NCBI GenBank assembly: GCA_031272485.1 | Contig: JAISTV010000033.1 | Coordinates: 1 to 44,353 of the forward strand | Origin: Eubacteriales Family XIII. Incertae Sedis bacterium | Lineage (GTDB): Bacteria > Bacillota > Clostridia > Peptostreptococcales > Anaerovoracaceae | Length of the DNA: 44,353 bases | Direction: 5' to 3' | Shown: piece after piece, positions 14,811 through 23,667 of the stretch | Layout: each line of letters begins with the position of its first letter | How positions within the stretch are numbered: the stretch's first letter is position 1 | Translations under genes and position numbers: made by a program | The notes under the pieces: model-generated | Seen by the model: only the letters and a program-made list of their open reading frames with translations | The model's database searches: none | Told to the model about the DNA's origin: nothing

Positions 14811-14823
14811 GATTAGTCTAATC
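14811..14823. promoter_or_regulatory. Palindrome at the spoVG start site
   Basis: GATTAGTCTAATC is a perfect palindrome of 6-bp arms around one base. It overlaps the -10 element and the presumed transcription start of spoVG, so repressor binding here would block transcription. The binding protein is unknown. Confidence 0.4.
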
Positions 14824-14849
14824 ATACCGAACAAACCGTCAGAAAACAA
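14821..14849 (-). promoter_or_regulatory. Sigma-A type promoter of spoVG
   Basis: Read leftward: TTGTTT (14844-14849), 17-bp spacer, TATGAT (14821-14826). In Bacillus subtilis spoVG is transcribed by sigma-H; here the elements look like the housekeeping factor instead. Confidence 0.65.
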
Positions 14850-14990
14850 GTCTTTTCGCATTTTTGGGGGAAAATTTTAGAGAATGCCGTGTTCGCGGCG
14901 CGTTCCGTTCGCTCGCGTGGAGCAGGTGTGGTAAAATCAGAACGTGGTCCGGTGCGGCGTTCGCTGCGGCCGGAGACTTTAGGAGAACAG

Positions 14991-16271
14991 ATGAGACAGC
15001 AGGACGAAGAGATGGGGCAGCAGCGGCGAAAAGCCGTGTTTATAGTGGGCTCGCGCGGCATTCCGGCGGCCTATGGCGGATTTGAGACCTTTGCGGAGGA
15101 GCTCGTGCGTTTTGGCAGCAATGGCACGGTGGCATACCACGTGGCGTGCCGGGCGCTCCCGTCGGGGCAGGAGGCGGCGGAGAGCGGTGCGGCCGGCGCG
15201 GGCAACGGCTACGTGCATTACGAGTACCTGGGCGCGGACTGCTTTACGGTCCCCCTGCCGAAGCACATAGGTTCTGCCGCCGCTATCTTCTACGACCTGC
15301 GCGCGCTGAAATACGCGGCGCGGCTCGCGGAGAAGAACGGATACGAGGCGCCGGTTTTTCTGGTTCTGGGGAATACGGCCGGCGGCTTTCTGGGGCGCGC
15401 GGCGGCGCGGATAAAGAAGCTCGGCGGCAGGCTCTTGGTCAACCCGGACGGGCTCGAGTGGAAGCGGGACAAGTGGCCGGGGCCGGTAAAGAAGTATCTG
15501 AAGTACGCGGAAGGGCGCATGGTGCGCCGCGCGCACGTGCTGGTCTGCGACAACGCGGGGATAGAAAAGTATATACAGAATACCTACGGGGCGCAGCGGC
15601 CCGTAACCTGCTGCCTGACCTACGGCACGGACCTCACGCCTTCGGGGCTTACGGCAGAGGATGCATCCGTCCGCGCGTTTTTCGCGCGGTGCGGCGCGGC
15701 CGAAGGGGGCTACGTGCTCACGGTGGGGCGGCTCGTGCCGGAGAACAACTACGAGGCGGTGCTCCGCGGCTTCTTAGACGCGGGCACGGATAAGAAACTG
15801 CTGGTCATTTCCGAGACGACGGACAGCCCGTACTACCGCCGGCTCCTGCAGATTCCCGGCGCGGCGGACGAGTCCCGCGTGTGCTTTGCGGGCGGGGTGT
15901 ACGACCGGCCGCTGCTCAAGTACATCCGCGAAAACGCGTTCGCCTACGTGCACGGGCACACGGTGGGCGGTACGAACCCGAGCCTGCTGGAGTCGCTGGC
16001 AGCGGGGAGCGTCACGCTGGCGGCGGACGTGTCGTTTAACCGAGAGACGGCAGCAGACGCGGCGCTTTACTGGCGCGCGGACGGCGGTGGCGGCGGTGGC
16101 GCCGCGCAGGCGCCGGGCCTGGCGGACGCGCTGCGAGAGCTTGTGGCCATGGGCGCGGAGGCACGGGCGGCGCTCGGCGAAAGGGCGCGGGAGCTGGCGC
16201 GCACGCGCTACGATTGGGCGAAGATTATCCCGCAGTATGAGGAACTGTTTTTATCGGAGGGTGGCAGGTGA
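14991..16271 (+). CDS. Glycosyltransferase, DUF1972 rhamnosyltransferase type (GT4)
   Basis: A 426-residue GT-B fold glycosyltransferase, probably cytosolic or membrane-associated, building a cell-surface polysaccharide. The N-terminal VFIVGSRGIPAAYGGFETF (residues 16-34) is the signature of the DUF1972 group found in beta-1,4-rhamnosyltransferases such as Cps2T. The C-terminal half has the nucleotide-sugar site of family 4 (HGHTVGGTNPSLLESLAAG). The start at 14991 follows AGGAGA at 14981-14986; the reading frame is open for about 100 bases further upstream but without a ribosome binding site. A candidate promoter has TAAAAT at 14932-14937 with a poor -35. Its stop overlaps the GTG start of the next gene. 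Donor and acceptor are inferred only. Confidence 0.88.
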   Translation: MRQQDEEMGQQRRKAVFIVGSRGIPAAYGGFETFAEELVRFGSNGTVAYHVACRALPSGQEAAESGAAGAGNGYVHYEYLGADCFTVPLPKHIGSAAAIFYDLRALKYAARLAEKNGYEAPVFLVLGNTAGGFLGRAAARIKKLGGRLLVNPDGLEWKRDKWPGPVKKYLKYAEGRMVRRAHVLVCDNAGIEKYIQNTYGAQRPVTCCLTYGTDLTPSGLTAEDASVRAFFARCGAAEGGYVLTVGRLVPENNYEAVLRGFLDAGTDKKLLVISETTDSPYYRRLLQIPGAADESRVCFAGGVYDRPLLKYIRENAFAYVHGHTVGGTNPSLLESLAAGSVTLAADVSFNRETAADAALYWRADGGGGGGAAQAPGLADALRELVAMGAEARAALGERARELARTRYDWAKIIPQYEELFLSEGGR

Positions 16272-17224
16272 GAATCGCGGTTCTGCTTTCTACGTATAAC
16301 GGCGCGGCGTACCTTCCCGCGCAGCTCGACTCGGTGCTGGCGCAGCAGGGGGCGGACCTTACGGTGTTCGTCCGCGACGACGGCTCGAGCGACGGCACGC
16401 AGGACATCCTGCGGGCCTACGCGGCGGCTGACGGCAGGGTTCGCTATGTCAATCCCGATGAAAGCACCAACATTGGCGTGGTGCTGTCCTTCTTCTCGCT
16501 GCTCAGAGCGGCGCACGGGTTCGACGCGTACGGGTTCTGCGACCAGGACGACGTGTGGCAGCCGGAGAAACTGGCGGTCACGGCGCGGCGGCTTTCGGAA
16601 GTGCGGGCCACCACCCCGGCGCTGGTCTACACGGACCTGGCGGTGGTGGACGAGAACCTTGCGGTCATGAATCCGAGCATGATACGCTCGCAGAGTGGGC
16701 AGGCCAACACGCAGTTCGTGCAGGAGCTCACGGAAAACAGCGTGACGGGCTCCACGGCGCTGTTTAACGCGGCGCTCAGAGAGCGGCTGCTGTCTTACAC
16801 GGGCGGGCTTGCGGCGGCGGCGCGGTGCGCGGTCATGCACGACTGGTGGGCGGCGCTCGTGGCGGCGGCGTTCGGCGAACTGATTTACATGGACCGCCCC
16901 ACGGTCCTCTACCGGCAGCACGGGCAGAACGTGCTCGGCGCGCGGACCTGGAAGAAACGCCTGAAGAAGCTCGCCGGCGGGCATTTCTTCGAGCGCTACT
17001 GGGACCTTATTAAGCGCACGCAGCTGCAGGCCATAGGGCTGCTTGAGGGGTACGGAGAGGCGCTGGACGTGGAGAAGCGGGACCTGCTCGCGGCCTTCGC
17101 GCACATTTCGGCCAAGCCCTTCGGCGAGCGCGTGCGGGACGTGCGTACCTACAACCTGCGCAAGAACCGCGCCGCGCACACGGCCATCTTCCGCTTCCTG
17201 CTGCGGACCAACTTTCTGAAATAA
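16268..17224 (+). CDS. Glycosyltransferase family 2, rhamnosyltransferase-like
   Basis: A 318-residue GT-A glycosyltransferase. VLLSTYNGAAYL opens the nucleotide-binding fold, DDGSSDGT is at 37-44 and CDQDDVW at 91-97; the last is typical of RgpB/RfbF-type alpha-rhamnosyltransferases for rhamnose-containing surface polysaccharides. No membrane segments. The GTG start overlaps the previous stop (GTGA), with GGAGG 6 bases upstream, so both transferases are made together. No rml (dTDP-rhamnose) genes are in the window, so the rhamnose link is by family resemblance. Confidence 0.88.
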   Translation: MRIAVLLSTYNGAAYLPAQLDSVLAQQGADLTVFVRDDGSSDGTQDILRAYAAADGRVRYVNPDESTNIGVVLSFFSLLRAAHGFDAYGFCDQDDVWQPEKLAVTARRLSEVRATTPALVYTDLAVVDENLAVMNPSMIRSQSGQANTQFVQELTENSVTGSTALFNAALRERLLSYTGGLAAAARCAVMHDWWAALVAAAFGELIYMDRPTVLYRQHGQNVLGARTWKKRLKKLAGGHFFERYWDLIKRTQLQAIGLLEGYGEALDVEKRDLLAAFAHISAKPFGERVRDVRTYNLRKNRAAHTAIFRFLLRTNFLK

Positions 17225-17261
17225 TAACGGGAAATGTTCCCCCGAAAGGATTCAGGCACGC

Positions 17262-17305
17262 ACGCCCCGGCGGGGAATCCACACCTGGGCGCCGGGCGTT
17301 TTTTT
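17262..17305 (+). terminator. Terminator after the glycosyltransferase operon
   Basis: ACGCCCCGGCG (17262-17272) pairs with CGCCGGGCGT (17290-17299) with one bulged C, followed by seven T. Confidence 0.8.
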
Positions 17306-17309
17306 CTGC

Positions 17310-17338
17310 TTGTTTTCAGCGGCATATAATAGTATAAT
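17310..17338 (+). promoter_or_regulatory. Sigma-A promoter of rpsO-pnp
   Basis: TTGTTT (17310-17315), 17-bp spacer, perfect TATAAT (17333-17338). A second TATAAT at 17325-17330 lies just upstream without a spaced -35. Confidence 0.75.
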
Positions 17339-17344
17339 AACAAA

Positions 17345-17434
17345 GTTGCAAAACCGCAGCGAGATTTTTTATGCCGCTGCCCGTGCTGCGTCAGCCGACA
17401 CTCCGACGGTGACCCGGCACAGGGTGAATGGAGA
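17345..17434 (+). other. Possible S15 autoregulatory leader
   Basis: About 100 transcribed bases precede rpsO. They contain GC-rich complementary parts (for example GCAGCG near 17356 with CGCTGC near 17373, and GTGC near 17381 with GCAC near 17417). Ribosomal protein S15 represses its own mRNA through leader structures in several phyla, so a similar element is plausible here. I did not fold it and cannot match a known class. Confidence 0.3.
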
Positions 17435-17448
17435 AAAGGAGAAAAACC

Positions 17449-17715
17449 ATGATTGATCAGGCAAAGAAAACAGAGATTATCAACGAGTACAAGACCAAGG
17501 AAGGCGACACGGGTTCGCCGGAGGTGCAGGTGGCCATTCTGACTTACCGGATAAACGACCTGAACGAGCACCTGAAGATTCACAAGAAGGATCACCACTC
17601 ACGGCGCGGTCTGCTTAAGATGGTCGGCCAGAGAAGGAACCTGCTGAACTATCTGCGCGAGAAGGATATCGAGAGATACCGCACGCTGATTTCGCGACTG
17701 GGGCTCCGGAAATAA
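17449..17715 (+). CDS. rpsO: 30S ribosomal protein S15
   Basis: An 88-residue protein of normal length that binds 16S rRNA early in small-subunit assembly. [17 protein letters not shown] and [24 protein letters not shown] are family signatures. ATG at 17449 follows AAAGGAG at 17435-17441. It is followed after 80 bases by pnp, a widely conserved pairing. Confidence 0.97.
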   Translation: MIDQAKKTEIINEYKTKEGDTGSPEVQVAILTYRINDLNEHLKIHKKDHHSRRGLLKMVGQRRNLLNYLREKDIERYRTLISRLGLRK

Positions 17716-17795
17716 GAAAACGCAAGGCGGGGGAAATAGCGCCCTCGTCTTTGTTTTGTCGGTAGAAAAAGAAGAGAAGAAGAAAAGAGGAGAAG

Positions 17796-19898
17796 ATGGA
17801 ATTTACGGATTACAGAACATTCAAAACCGCCCTGGGCGGCCGGCTGCTGCAGTTTGAGATCGGCAAGGTGGCCGAGCAGGCGAACGGCGCGGTCACGGTC
17901 CGCTACGGCGACACGGTGGTGAACGTCACGGCGACCATGGCCAAGAGCCCGCGCGAGGGGATAGACTTTTTCCCGCTCAGCTGCGAATACGAAGAGAAGA
18001 TGTATGCGGCGGGTAAGATTCCCGGCGGATTTATCAAGAGAGAGGGACGTCCTTCCGAGAAGGCCACGCTCAACGCCCGTCTTATGGACCGGCCGCTGCG
18101 CCCGCTGTTCCCGAAGGGATTCCGCAACGACGTGCAGGTGGTAGCCACCATCCTGTGCGTGGACCCGGACTGCCCGCCTGAGGTGGCGGCCATGCTCGGT
18201 TCCTCCGTGGCGCTGTCCATTTCGGACATCCCCTTTGACGGCCCGACCGGTTCGGTCATCGTAGGCCTGATAGACGGCCGCTTTGTGGTTAACCCCACGC
18301 AGGCGGAGCGCGCGGAGACGCAGCTTAGCCTGACGGTATCCGGCACGCACGAAGCCATCATGATGGTGGAGGCGGGCGCCAATGAGATACCCGAAGAGCA
18401 GGTCCTCGAAGCCATCCTGTTTGGCCACGAGGAGATCAAGCACATCATTGAATTCATTAACGAGATCGTGGACGAGGTAGGCAAGCCGAAAATCGCGGTG
18501 CCGGACGCGTCCATCCCGGCGGAGATCATGGAGCCGGTGCGCGCGTTTGCCGCAGAGAAGATGCGCGACGCCATCCACACCTTCGGCCGCCAGGAGCAGT
18601 ATGCCAAGATCGACGAAGTTTACGCGCAGGCGAAGGAAGAGTTCGCCGAGCGTTTCCCGGACCAGGAGAAGGTCGTTTCCGCCGCGGTCGAGGAGGTCAT
18701 GGTGGACGAGTTCCGTTCCATGATCATAAACGAGGGCGTGCGCCCGGACGGCAGAAAGACCACGGAGATTCGCCCCATCTGGTGCGAGACCAGCTTCCTG
18801 CCGCGTACGCATGGCACGGGCCTGTTCACGCGCGGCCAGACGCAGGTGCTTTCCGTAGCCACGCTGGCGCCGCTTAACGAGGGCCAGACCATAGACGGCA
18901 TAGGCGACGAGACGAATAAGCGTTATATGCACCAGTACAACTTCCCGCCTTATTCCGTAGGCGAAACGCGTCCCATGCGCAGCCCGGGGCGGCGGGAGAT
19001 AGGCCACGGCGCTCTGGCGGAGCGCGCGCTTCTGCCGGTACTGCCCGGTGAGGAAGAATTCCCGTACGCCATCCGTGTCGTCTCGGAGGTGCTCTCCTCG
19101 AACGGTAGCTCCTCGCAGGCTTCGGTCTGCGGCAGCTCGCTGGCGCTCATGGATGCCGGCGTGCCCATTCGCGCGGCGGTGGCCGGAATCGCCATGGGTC
19201 TCATAGAGGACTACAACGAGCAGACGGGCGAGAGCCGCATGGCGGTGCTCTCCGACATTCAGGGTCTCGAGGACCATTACGGCGACATGGACTTTAAGGT
19301 GGCCGGCACGAGAAACGGTGTCACGGCGGTACAGATGGACATCAAGGTACACGGCCTGTCTAAAGAGATATTGGCGCAGGCGCTGCAGCAGGCGCATGAC
19401 GGCCGGCTTCATATCATGGAGAAGATGGAAGAGGTCATCAAGGAGCCGCGTGCGGAAATGTCTAAGTACGCGCCGCGCATCATTTCCATCCAGATCGACG
19501 TGGACGACATCCGGACGGTCATCGGGCCGGGCGGCAAGACCATAAACCGCATCATAGACGAGACGGGCGTGAAGATCGACATAGAGGACACGGGCCTCAT
19601 CTACATAGCGGCGCCGGATATGGAAAGCGCCGAGAAGGGCGTGGCCGCCATAGAGCTGCTGCTCAAGGATGTGGAAGTGGGCGAGATCTACGAGGGTACG
19701 GTCAAGCGCATCATGAACTTCGGTGCGTTTATCGAGGTGCTGCCGGGCAAGGAAGGTCTGCTGCACATCTCCAAGATGGAGAACTACCGCGTGGAGCGCG
19801 TGGAAGACGTCATGAACATAGGCGACAAGGTCAAGGTCAAGGTTGTGGAGATAGATAACCTCGGCCGCGTGAACCTGTCCCGCAAAGAGCTGCTGTAG
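17796..19898 (+). CDS. pnp: Polyribonucleotide nucleotidyltransferase (PNPase)
   Basis: A 700-residue 3'-to-5' phosphorolytic exoribonuclease, a trimeric enzyme of mRNA decay. Domains in order: first RNase PH-like domain (about 1-140), helical linker, second RNase PH domain (about 310-545, with [15 protein letters not shown] and the catalytic region around [21 protein letters not shown]), KH domain ([10 protein letters not shown] near 576-585) and S1 domain (about 620-695, [23 protein letters not shown]). The lysine/acid-rich tail after S1 seen in some homologues is absent. A strong ribosome binding site (GAGGAGAAG) precedes the ATG. Likely co-transcribed with rpsO. Confidence 0.97.
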   Translation: MEFTDYRTFKTALGGRLLQFEIGKVAEQANGAVTVRYGDTVVNVTATMAKSPREGIDFFPLSCEYEEKMYAAGKIPGGFIKREGRPSEKATLNARLMDRPLRPLFPKGFRNDVQVVATILCVDPDCPPEVAAMLGSSVALSISDIPFDGPTGSVIVGLIDGRFVVNPTQAERAETQLSLTVSGTHEAIMMVEAGANEIPEEQVLEAILFGHEEIKHIIEFINEIVDEVGKPKIAVPDASIPAEIMEPVRAFAAEKMRDAIHTFGRQEQYAKIDEVYAQAKEEFAERFPDQEKVVSAAVEEVMVDEFRSMIINEGVRPDGRKTTEIRPIWCETSFLPRTHGTGLFTRGQTQVLSVATLAPLNEGQTIDGIGDETNKRYMHQYNFPPYSVGETRPMRSPGRREIGHGALAERALLPVLPGEEEFPYAIRVVSEVLSSNGSSSQASVCGSSLALMDAGVPIRAAVAGIAMGLIEDYNEQTGESRMAVLSDIQGLEDHYGDMDFKVAGTRNGVTAVQMDIKVHGLSKEILAQALQQAHDGRLHIMEKMEEVIKEPRAEMSKYAPRIISIQIDVDDIRTVIGPGGKTINRIIDETGVKIDIEDTGLIYIAAPDMESAEKGVAAIELLLKDVEVGEIYEGTVKRIMNFGAFIEVLPGKEGLLHISKMENYRVERVEDVMNIGDKVKVKVVEIDNLGRVNLSRKELL

Positions 19899-19922
19899 AC
19901 GCGCACACAAAATAGAATCGGG

Positions 19923-19959
19923 AAGTGGCGGTAGCAGCGCGTTTGCTGCCGCCACTTTT
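19923..19959 (+). terminator. Terminator between pnp and the M16 peptidase gene
   Basis: A 14-bp stem, AAGTGGCGGTAGCA (19923-19936) with TGCTGCCGCCACTT (19944-19957), has one T-G pair and ends in TTTT. Confidence 0.85.
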
Positions 19960-19977
19960 GCAAACGGTGGTAAGAGT

Positions 19978-21213
19978 ATGATTACAGAAGAAAGATTTGA
20001 AAACGGAATTACGGTGGCTTTAGAGGAGCTGCCGCACGCGGAGAGCGCGTCGCTGGGCGTCTGGGTGCGCGCGGGGGCGGTGGACGAGGTCCAGCCCGGC
20101 GGCGCGGGGAAAACCAACGCGGGCATATCGCACTTCGTGGAGCACATGATGTTCAAGGGCACACAGCGGCGCACGTACAAGGATATTGCGGACCACGTGG
20201 ACCGCATAGGCGCGGCGGCCAACGCCTTTACCAGCAAGGAGGCCACCTGCTACTACATCAAGCTGCAGCCGCAGCATTTCGCGCCGGCCATAGACATTCT
20301 GGCGGACATGGTCAAGAACTCGCTGTTTGACCCGGGCGAGATGGAGAAGGAAAAGCAGGTCATTTACGAAGAGATGAAGATGATCGAGGACGTGCCGGAA
20401 GACTACGGCAACGAGCTCGTGGACGAGGCGGTGTTCTCCGGTGGGAGCTTTGGCCATTCGGTCATAGGCACGCCCGATACTGTGGGCGGGATTACCCGGG
20501 ACGACATTCTGGCATACCGCGCCCAGCGCTATACGGCGGACAATATCCTTCTGTCGGTCGCAGGCAAGTTTGACCGGGCCGCGGTGCTCGCCCTGCTGGC
20601 GGAGGCGTTCGGGGACATCCCCGCGGCGGAAGGCAGCGCGCGGGCGCTTACGGTGGCGCCGGCGCCGACGGCGGACATCCGCAAGGACAAGGGGAACGCG
20701 CAGAGCCACCTGTTTCTGGGGCGGCGCAGCGTCTCGCGTCTGGACGACGACTGCTACCCGTATCAGCTGTACAGCAGCATCCTGGGCGGCAGCATGAGCT
20801 CGCGGCTCTTCCAGAACGTGCGCGAGGAGAAGGGTCTGGCCTATTCGGTCTACTCGCACAACGCCTCGCTTTCCGCGGACGGCATGTTCCTCATTTACGC
20901 GGGCGTGGCGCACGAGAAGGAAGCGGCGGCGGAGGCGGCCATCTTCGAGGAGCTCACGCGCCTCGCGGAGGTGCCGGTGGACGCGGAGGAGCTGGCCAAG
21001 GTCAAGGAGCAGAACAAGGGTGCGTACCTGTTCGCCCGCGAGAACATAGTGGGCCGCATGAGCAGCCTGGGCAGAAATAAGCTCCTGCTGGGCCGCATCA
21101 TCCCCACGGAAGAGGTCATGGCAAGCATAGACGCGGTCACGGCGGCCGACATACAAAGAATTGCGAAACAAAATGCAATTCGCGACAGTTTTACCCGCGT
21201 CATAGTATGCTAA
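19978..21213 (+). CDS. M16 family zinc peptidase (insulinase-like)
   Basis: A 411-residue member of the M16 (pitrilysin/processing peptidase) family, like Bacillus MlpA/YmxG encoded near pnp. The inverted zinc motif HFVEH is at 52-56 (ligands His52 and His56, catalytic Glu55), and the third ligand Glu132 lies 76 residues later in VIYEEMKMIED, matching the family spacing. The second half (after about 210) is the inactive partner domain, with REEKGLAYSVYS as the substrate-binding R/Y region. No signal peptide, so cytosolic. The ribosome binding site is weak (GGTGGTAAG). dut follows after 9 bases. Confidence 0.93.
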   Translation: MITEERFENGITVALEELPHAESASLGVWVRAGAVDEVQPGGAGKTNAGISHFVEHMMFKGTQRRTYKDIADHVDRIGAAANAFTSKEATCYYIKLQPQHFAPAIDILADMVKNSLFDPGEMEKEKQVIYEEMKMIEDVPEDYGNELVDEAVFSGGSFGHSVIGTPDTVGGITRDDILAYRAQRYTADNILLSVAGKFDRAAVLALLAEAFGDIPAAEGSARALTVAPAPTADIRKDKGNAQSHLFLGRRSVSRLDDDCYPYQLYSSILGGSMSSRLFQNVREEKGLAYSVYSHNASLSADGMFLIYAGVAHEKEAAAEAAIFEELTRLAEVPVDAEELAKVKEQNKGAYLFARENIVGRMSSLGRNKLLLGRIIPTEEVMASIDAVTAADIQRIAKQNAIRDSFTRVIVC

Positions 21214-21222
21214 AATTCTGAT

Positions 21223-21663
21223 ATGATTAAGGTTACCATTACCATGGAGCAGGGCGTATCCCTGCCGCTATACGAGACCATGGGCGCGGCGGGCATGGAC
21301 CTTAGAGCCCACCTGCCGGCAGACCTTACTTTGGCGCCAATGGACCGGGTAGCTGTGCCGACGGGGCTCAGGATAGCGCTTCCGCCGGGCACAGAGGCAC
21401 AGATTCGGGCGCGCAGCGGGCTGGCGCTTAAGCACGGGATTACCATGGCCAACGGCGTGGGAACCATAGACTGCGACTACCGCGGCGAGATTCTGGTGGC
21501 GCTCATAAACCTCGGGACGGAGCCTTTTACCATCCGCGACGGGGACCGGATAGCGCAGATGATTGTGGCGCGCTACGAACCGGTTTCGTGGGTGGTGGCG
21601 GAGACGCTGCCGGACACGGACCGCGGCGAGCAGGGATTTGGCAGCACGGGCGTGTCGGGATAG
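21223..21663 (+). CDS. dut: dUTP diphosphatase
   Basis: A 146-residue trimeric dUTPase (dUTP to dUMP + diphosphate; keeps uracil out of DNA and supplies dTMP precursor). All five motifs are present: AGMDL (23-27), RSGLA (64-68), [10 protein letters not shown] (80-89, catalytic Asp83), GDRIAQMIV (107-115) and [10 protein letters not shown] (134-143). The start lacks an obvious ribosome binding site and follows the M16 stop by 9 bases, so translation may depend on coupling. Tmk, Dut and Dgt in this window all act on nucleotide pools. Confidence 0.96.
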   Translation: MIKVTITMEQGVSLPLYETMGAAGMDLRAHLPADLTLAPMDRVAVPTGLRIALPPGTEAQIRARSGLALKHGITMANGVGTIDCDYRGEILVALINLGTEPFTIRDGDRIAQMIVARYEPVSWVVAETLPDTDRGEQGFGSTGVSG

Positions 21664-21699
21664 CGGCGCGCAGGGAGAGAAGCAAACAGGAGACGGGAA

Positions 21700-22716
21700 T
21701 TGCTCAGACGGGTGGATTCGGAAAAACGGGAATACGAGATACTGTCGCCGGTGGCGGCCAGGTCTGCGGAGTCGCGCGGGCGGCTCATAGAGGAGGAACC
21801 GTGCGAGTACCGGACGGACTTTCAGCGCGACCGGGACCGGATTATACACTCCAAGGCGCTGCGGCGGCTCATGCACAAGACGCAGGTGTTCCTGGCGCCG
21901 GAGCGGGACCATTACCGGACGCGGCTTACGCACACGCTGGAGGTGGCGCAGATTTCACGGAGCATTGCGCGCGGGCTCATGCTCAACGAGGACCTGACCG
22001 AGGCCATAGCGCTGGCGCACGACCTGGGGCACACGCCGTTCGGGCACAACGGGGAGACGTTCCTCGCCGAGGTGCATCCGGGCGGGTTTAAGCACAACGT
22101 GCAGAGCCTGCGGGTGGCGGACGTGCTCGAGCGCACGGAGCGGCGGCAGGGGATGAACCTCACGGCGGAGGTCCGCGACGGGATACTCAACCACACGGGG
22201 CCGCTCACGCCGTTTACGCTGGAGGGGCAGGTCGTGAAAATCAGCGACCGGATCGCCTACATAAACCACGACATAGACGACGCCATGCGCAGCGGGATTA
22301 TCCGGCCGGAAGACCTGCCGGAGGACTGCGTGCGCGTGCTGGGGCAGACCACGCGCGAGCGCATAGACACGCTGGTGCGCGACATGATCGTTTCGAGCGA
22401 CGGGCAGGAGGAGATAGCGCAGAGCCCGGAAAAGGCCAGGGCCATGACGGACCTGCGGACGTTCATGTTCGAGAACGTCTACCTGTCCAAGGCGGTCAAG
22501 CAGGACGAGGAACTGGAGAAGGTGCGGCACCTGATTACCAGCCTCTACGACCACTACATGCAGCACCCGGAGGAACTCACGGCGGAGTACCGCGAGCTGA
22601 TAGACGAATACGGCACGGCGGAGATGGTCAAGGACCAGGTGGCCGGGATGACCGACCGCTACGCCATTCACACATATGAACGCTTGTTTGTGCCGCTCGG
22701 ATGGCAAGGGGCGTGA
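21700..22716 (+). CDS. dgt: dGTP triphosphohydrolase-like HD protein
   Basis: A 338-residue HD-domain dNTP triphosphohydrolase (dNTP to deoxynucleoside + triphosphate). FQRDRDRIIHSKALRRLMHKTQVF and RTRLTHTLEVAQ are family hallmarks; the metal ligands include His78, His107-Asp108 (AHDLGHTPFGH) and the Asp of ISDRIAYINHDIDDA. It is the short clostridial/Bacillus type. It starts at TTG 21700, supported by AGGAGA at 21688-21693, 6 bases upstream. The permease gene starts 3 bases after its stop, so the transporter operon may be co-transcribed from here. Confidence 0.93.
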   Translation: MLRRVDSEKREYEILSPVAARSAESRGRLIEEEPCEYRTDFQRDRDRIIHSKALRRLMHKTQVFLAPERDHYRTRLTHTLEVAQISRSIARGLMLNEDLTEAIALAHDLGHTPFGHNGETFLAEVHPGGFKHNVQSLRVADVLERTERRQGMNLTAEVRDGILNHTGPLTPFTLEGQVVKISDRIAYINHDIDDAMRSGIIRPEDLPEDCVRVLGQTTRERIDTLVRDMIVSSDGQEEIAQSPEKARAMTDLRTFMFENVYLSKAVKQDEELEKVRHLITSLYDHYMQHPEELTAEYRELIDEYGTAEMVKDQVAGMTDRYAIHTYERLFVPLGWQGA

Positions 22717-22719
22717 TAA

Positions 22720-23667
22720 TTGGCAAGGTACGTCTTCGGTAAGCTTCTCCAATATGTCCTCGTACTCATCATCACCAGCATGGTGATTTTCCTGCTTGTG
22801 CGGCTCGGCGATGTGGACCCGGTGAGCGTGGTCTTAGGCGGCAAGCAGAGTTCCCCGCAGACCATAGAAAACGTGCGGCGCGAGTTCGGCTTGGACAAGA
22901 GCATACCGGAGCAGTATATAAACTGGGTCAAGGGCCTGCTGCACGGGGAGTTCGGCAAGAGCTTCAAGTACCGGCAGGAGTCCGGCCAGATTATCTTCGC
23001 GCGGCTACCCGTCACGCTTTCCATCGTGACCATAGCGGCCCTCATAGCGATTCTTCTTTCCATCCCCGCGGGGATTCTCATGGCAGCCAAACAGCATAAG
23101 TGGCAGGATACGGGCATCTCGGTGGTGCAACTGATTTTGGTGGCGTGCCCGCCGTTTCTCACCGCCACGCTCATGGTGTGGATGCTCTACCTGTTCTCGC
23201 CGCAGACGGCGTTTACGGGCAGTCCTCGCACGTTCAGCGAACTTATGGAACGCACGTTTCTGCCGGGCGTGGCCATGTCCTTCGTTATGATAGCGCTGCT
23301 CTCGCGCATCATGAAATCCGGCATGACGGCGGAGCTGAAATCCGACTACTTCCTCGCGGCGAAAGCGAAGGGGCTTTCTACCGCGGCCGTCATGCGCCGG
23401 CATTGCCTGCGCAATGCCATTATTCCCGTCATAACCTCGCTGGGCATGATGATAGGCATCCTGCTCGTGGAGTCGGTGCTGGTCGAGGAGGTGTTCTCGC
23501 TCAACGGCCTGGGGGTGGCGCTCGTGGAGGCGGTAGGCGCCTCGGACTACCCGCTCGTGCAGGGGATAACCATGTTCATGGTGTTCGTGTTCATGACCAT
23601 CTCCACGCTGCTCGACCTGCTGTACGGGGTCATAGACCCGCGAATCCGAAAGGGGAAGGCCATATGA
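22720..23667 (+). CDS. Peptide ABC transporter permease (DppB/OppB type)
   Basis: A 315-residue integral membrane protein with about six membrane segments. The N-terminal segment (YVFGKLLQYVLVLIITSMVIFLLVRL) followed by the extracellular GDVDPVS region is typical of DppB/OppB/NikB permeases. The EAA-type loop that contacts the ATPases is around SDYFLAAKAKGLS. It starts at TTG, with AAGGGG about 9 bases upstream. Its stop overlaps the next start (ATGA). The order permease-permease-ATPase-ATPase is the standard peptide or nickel transporter layout. Confidence 0.92.
   Translation: MARYVFGKLLQYVLVLIITSMVIFLLVRLGDVDPVSVVLGGKQSSPQTIENVRREFGLDKSIPEQYINWVKGLLHGEFGKSFKYRQESGQIIFARLPVTLSIVTIAALIAILLSIPAGILMAAKQHKWQDTGISVVQLILVACPPFLTATLMVWMLYLFSPQTAFTGSPRTFSELMERTFLPGVAMSFVMIALLSRIMKSGMTAELKSDYFLAAKAKGLSTAAVMRRHCLRNAIIPVITSLGMMIGILLVESVLVEEVFSLNGLGVALVEAVGASDYPLVQGITMFMVFVFMTISTLLDLLYGVIDPRIRKGKAI

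Noticed and set aside
17649-20246. Minus-strand open frame of 865 codons opposite rpsO, pnp and the M16 gene
   Set aside because: Lies antisense to certain genes and its composition is Arg/His/Leu-rich with no domain. Similar long antisense frames occur opposite murA, dgt and the binding-protein gene.
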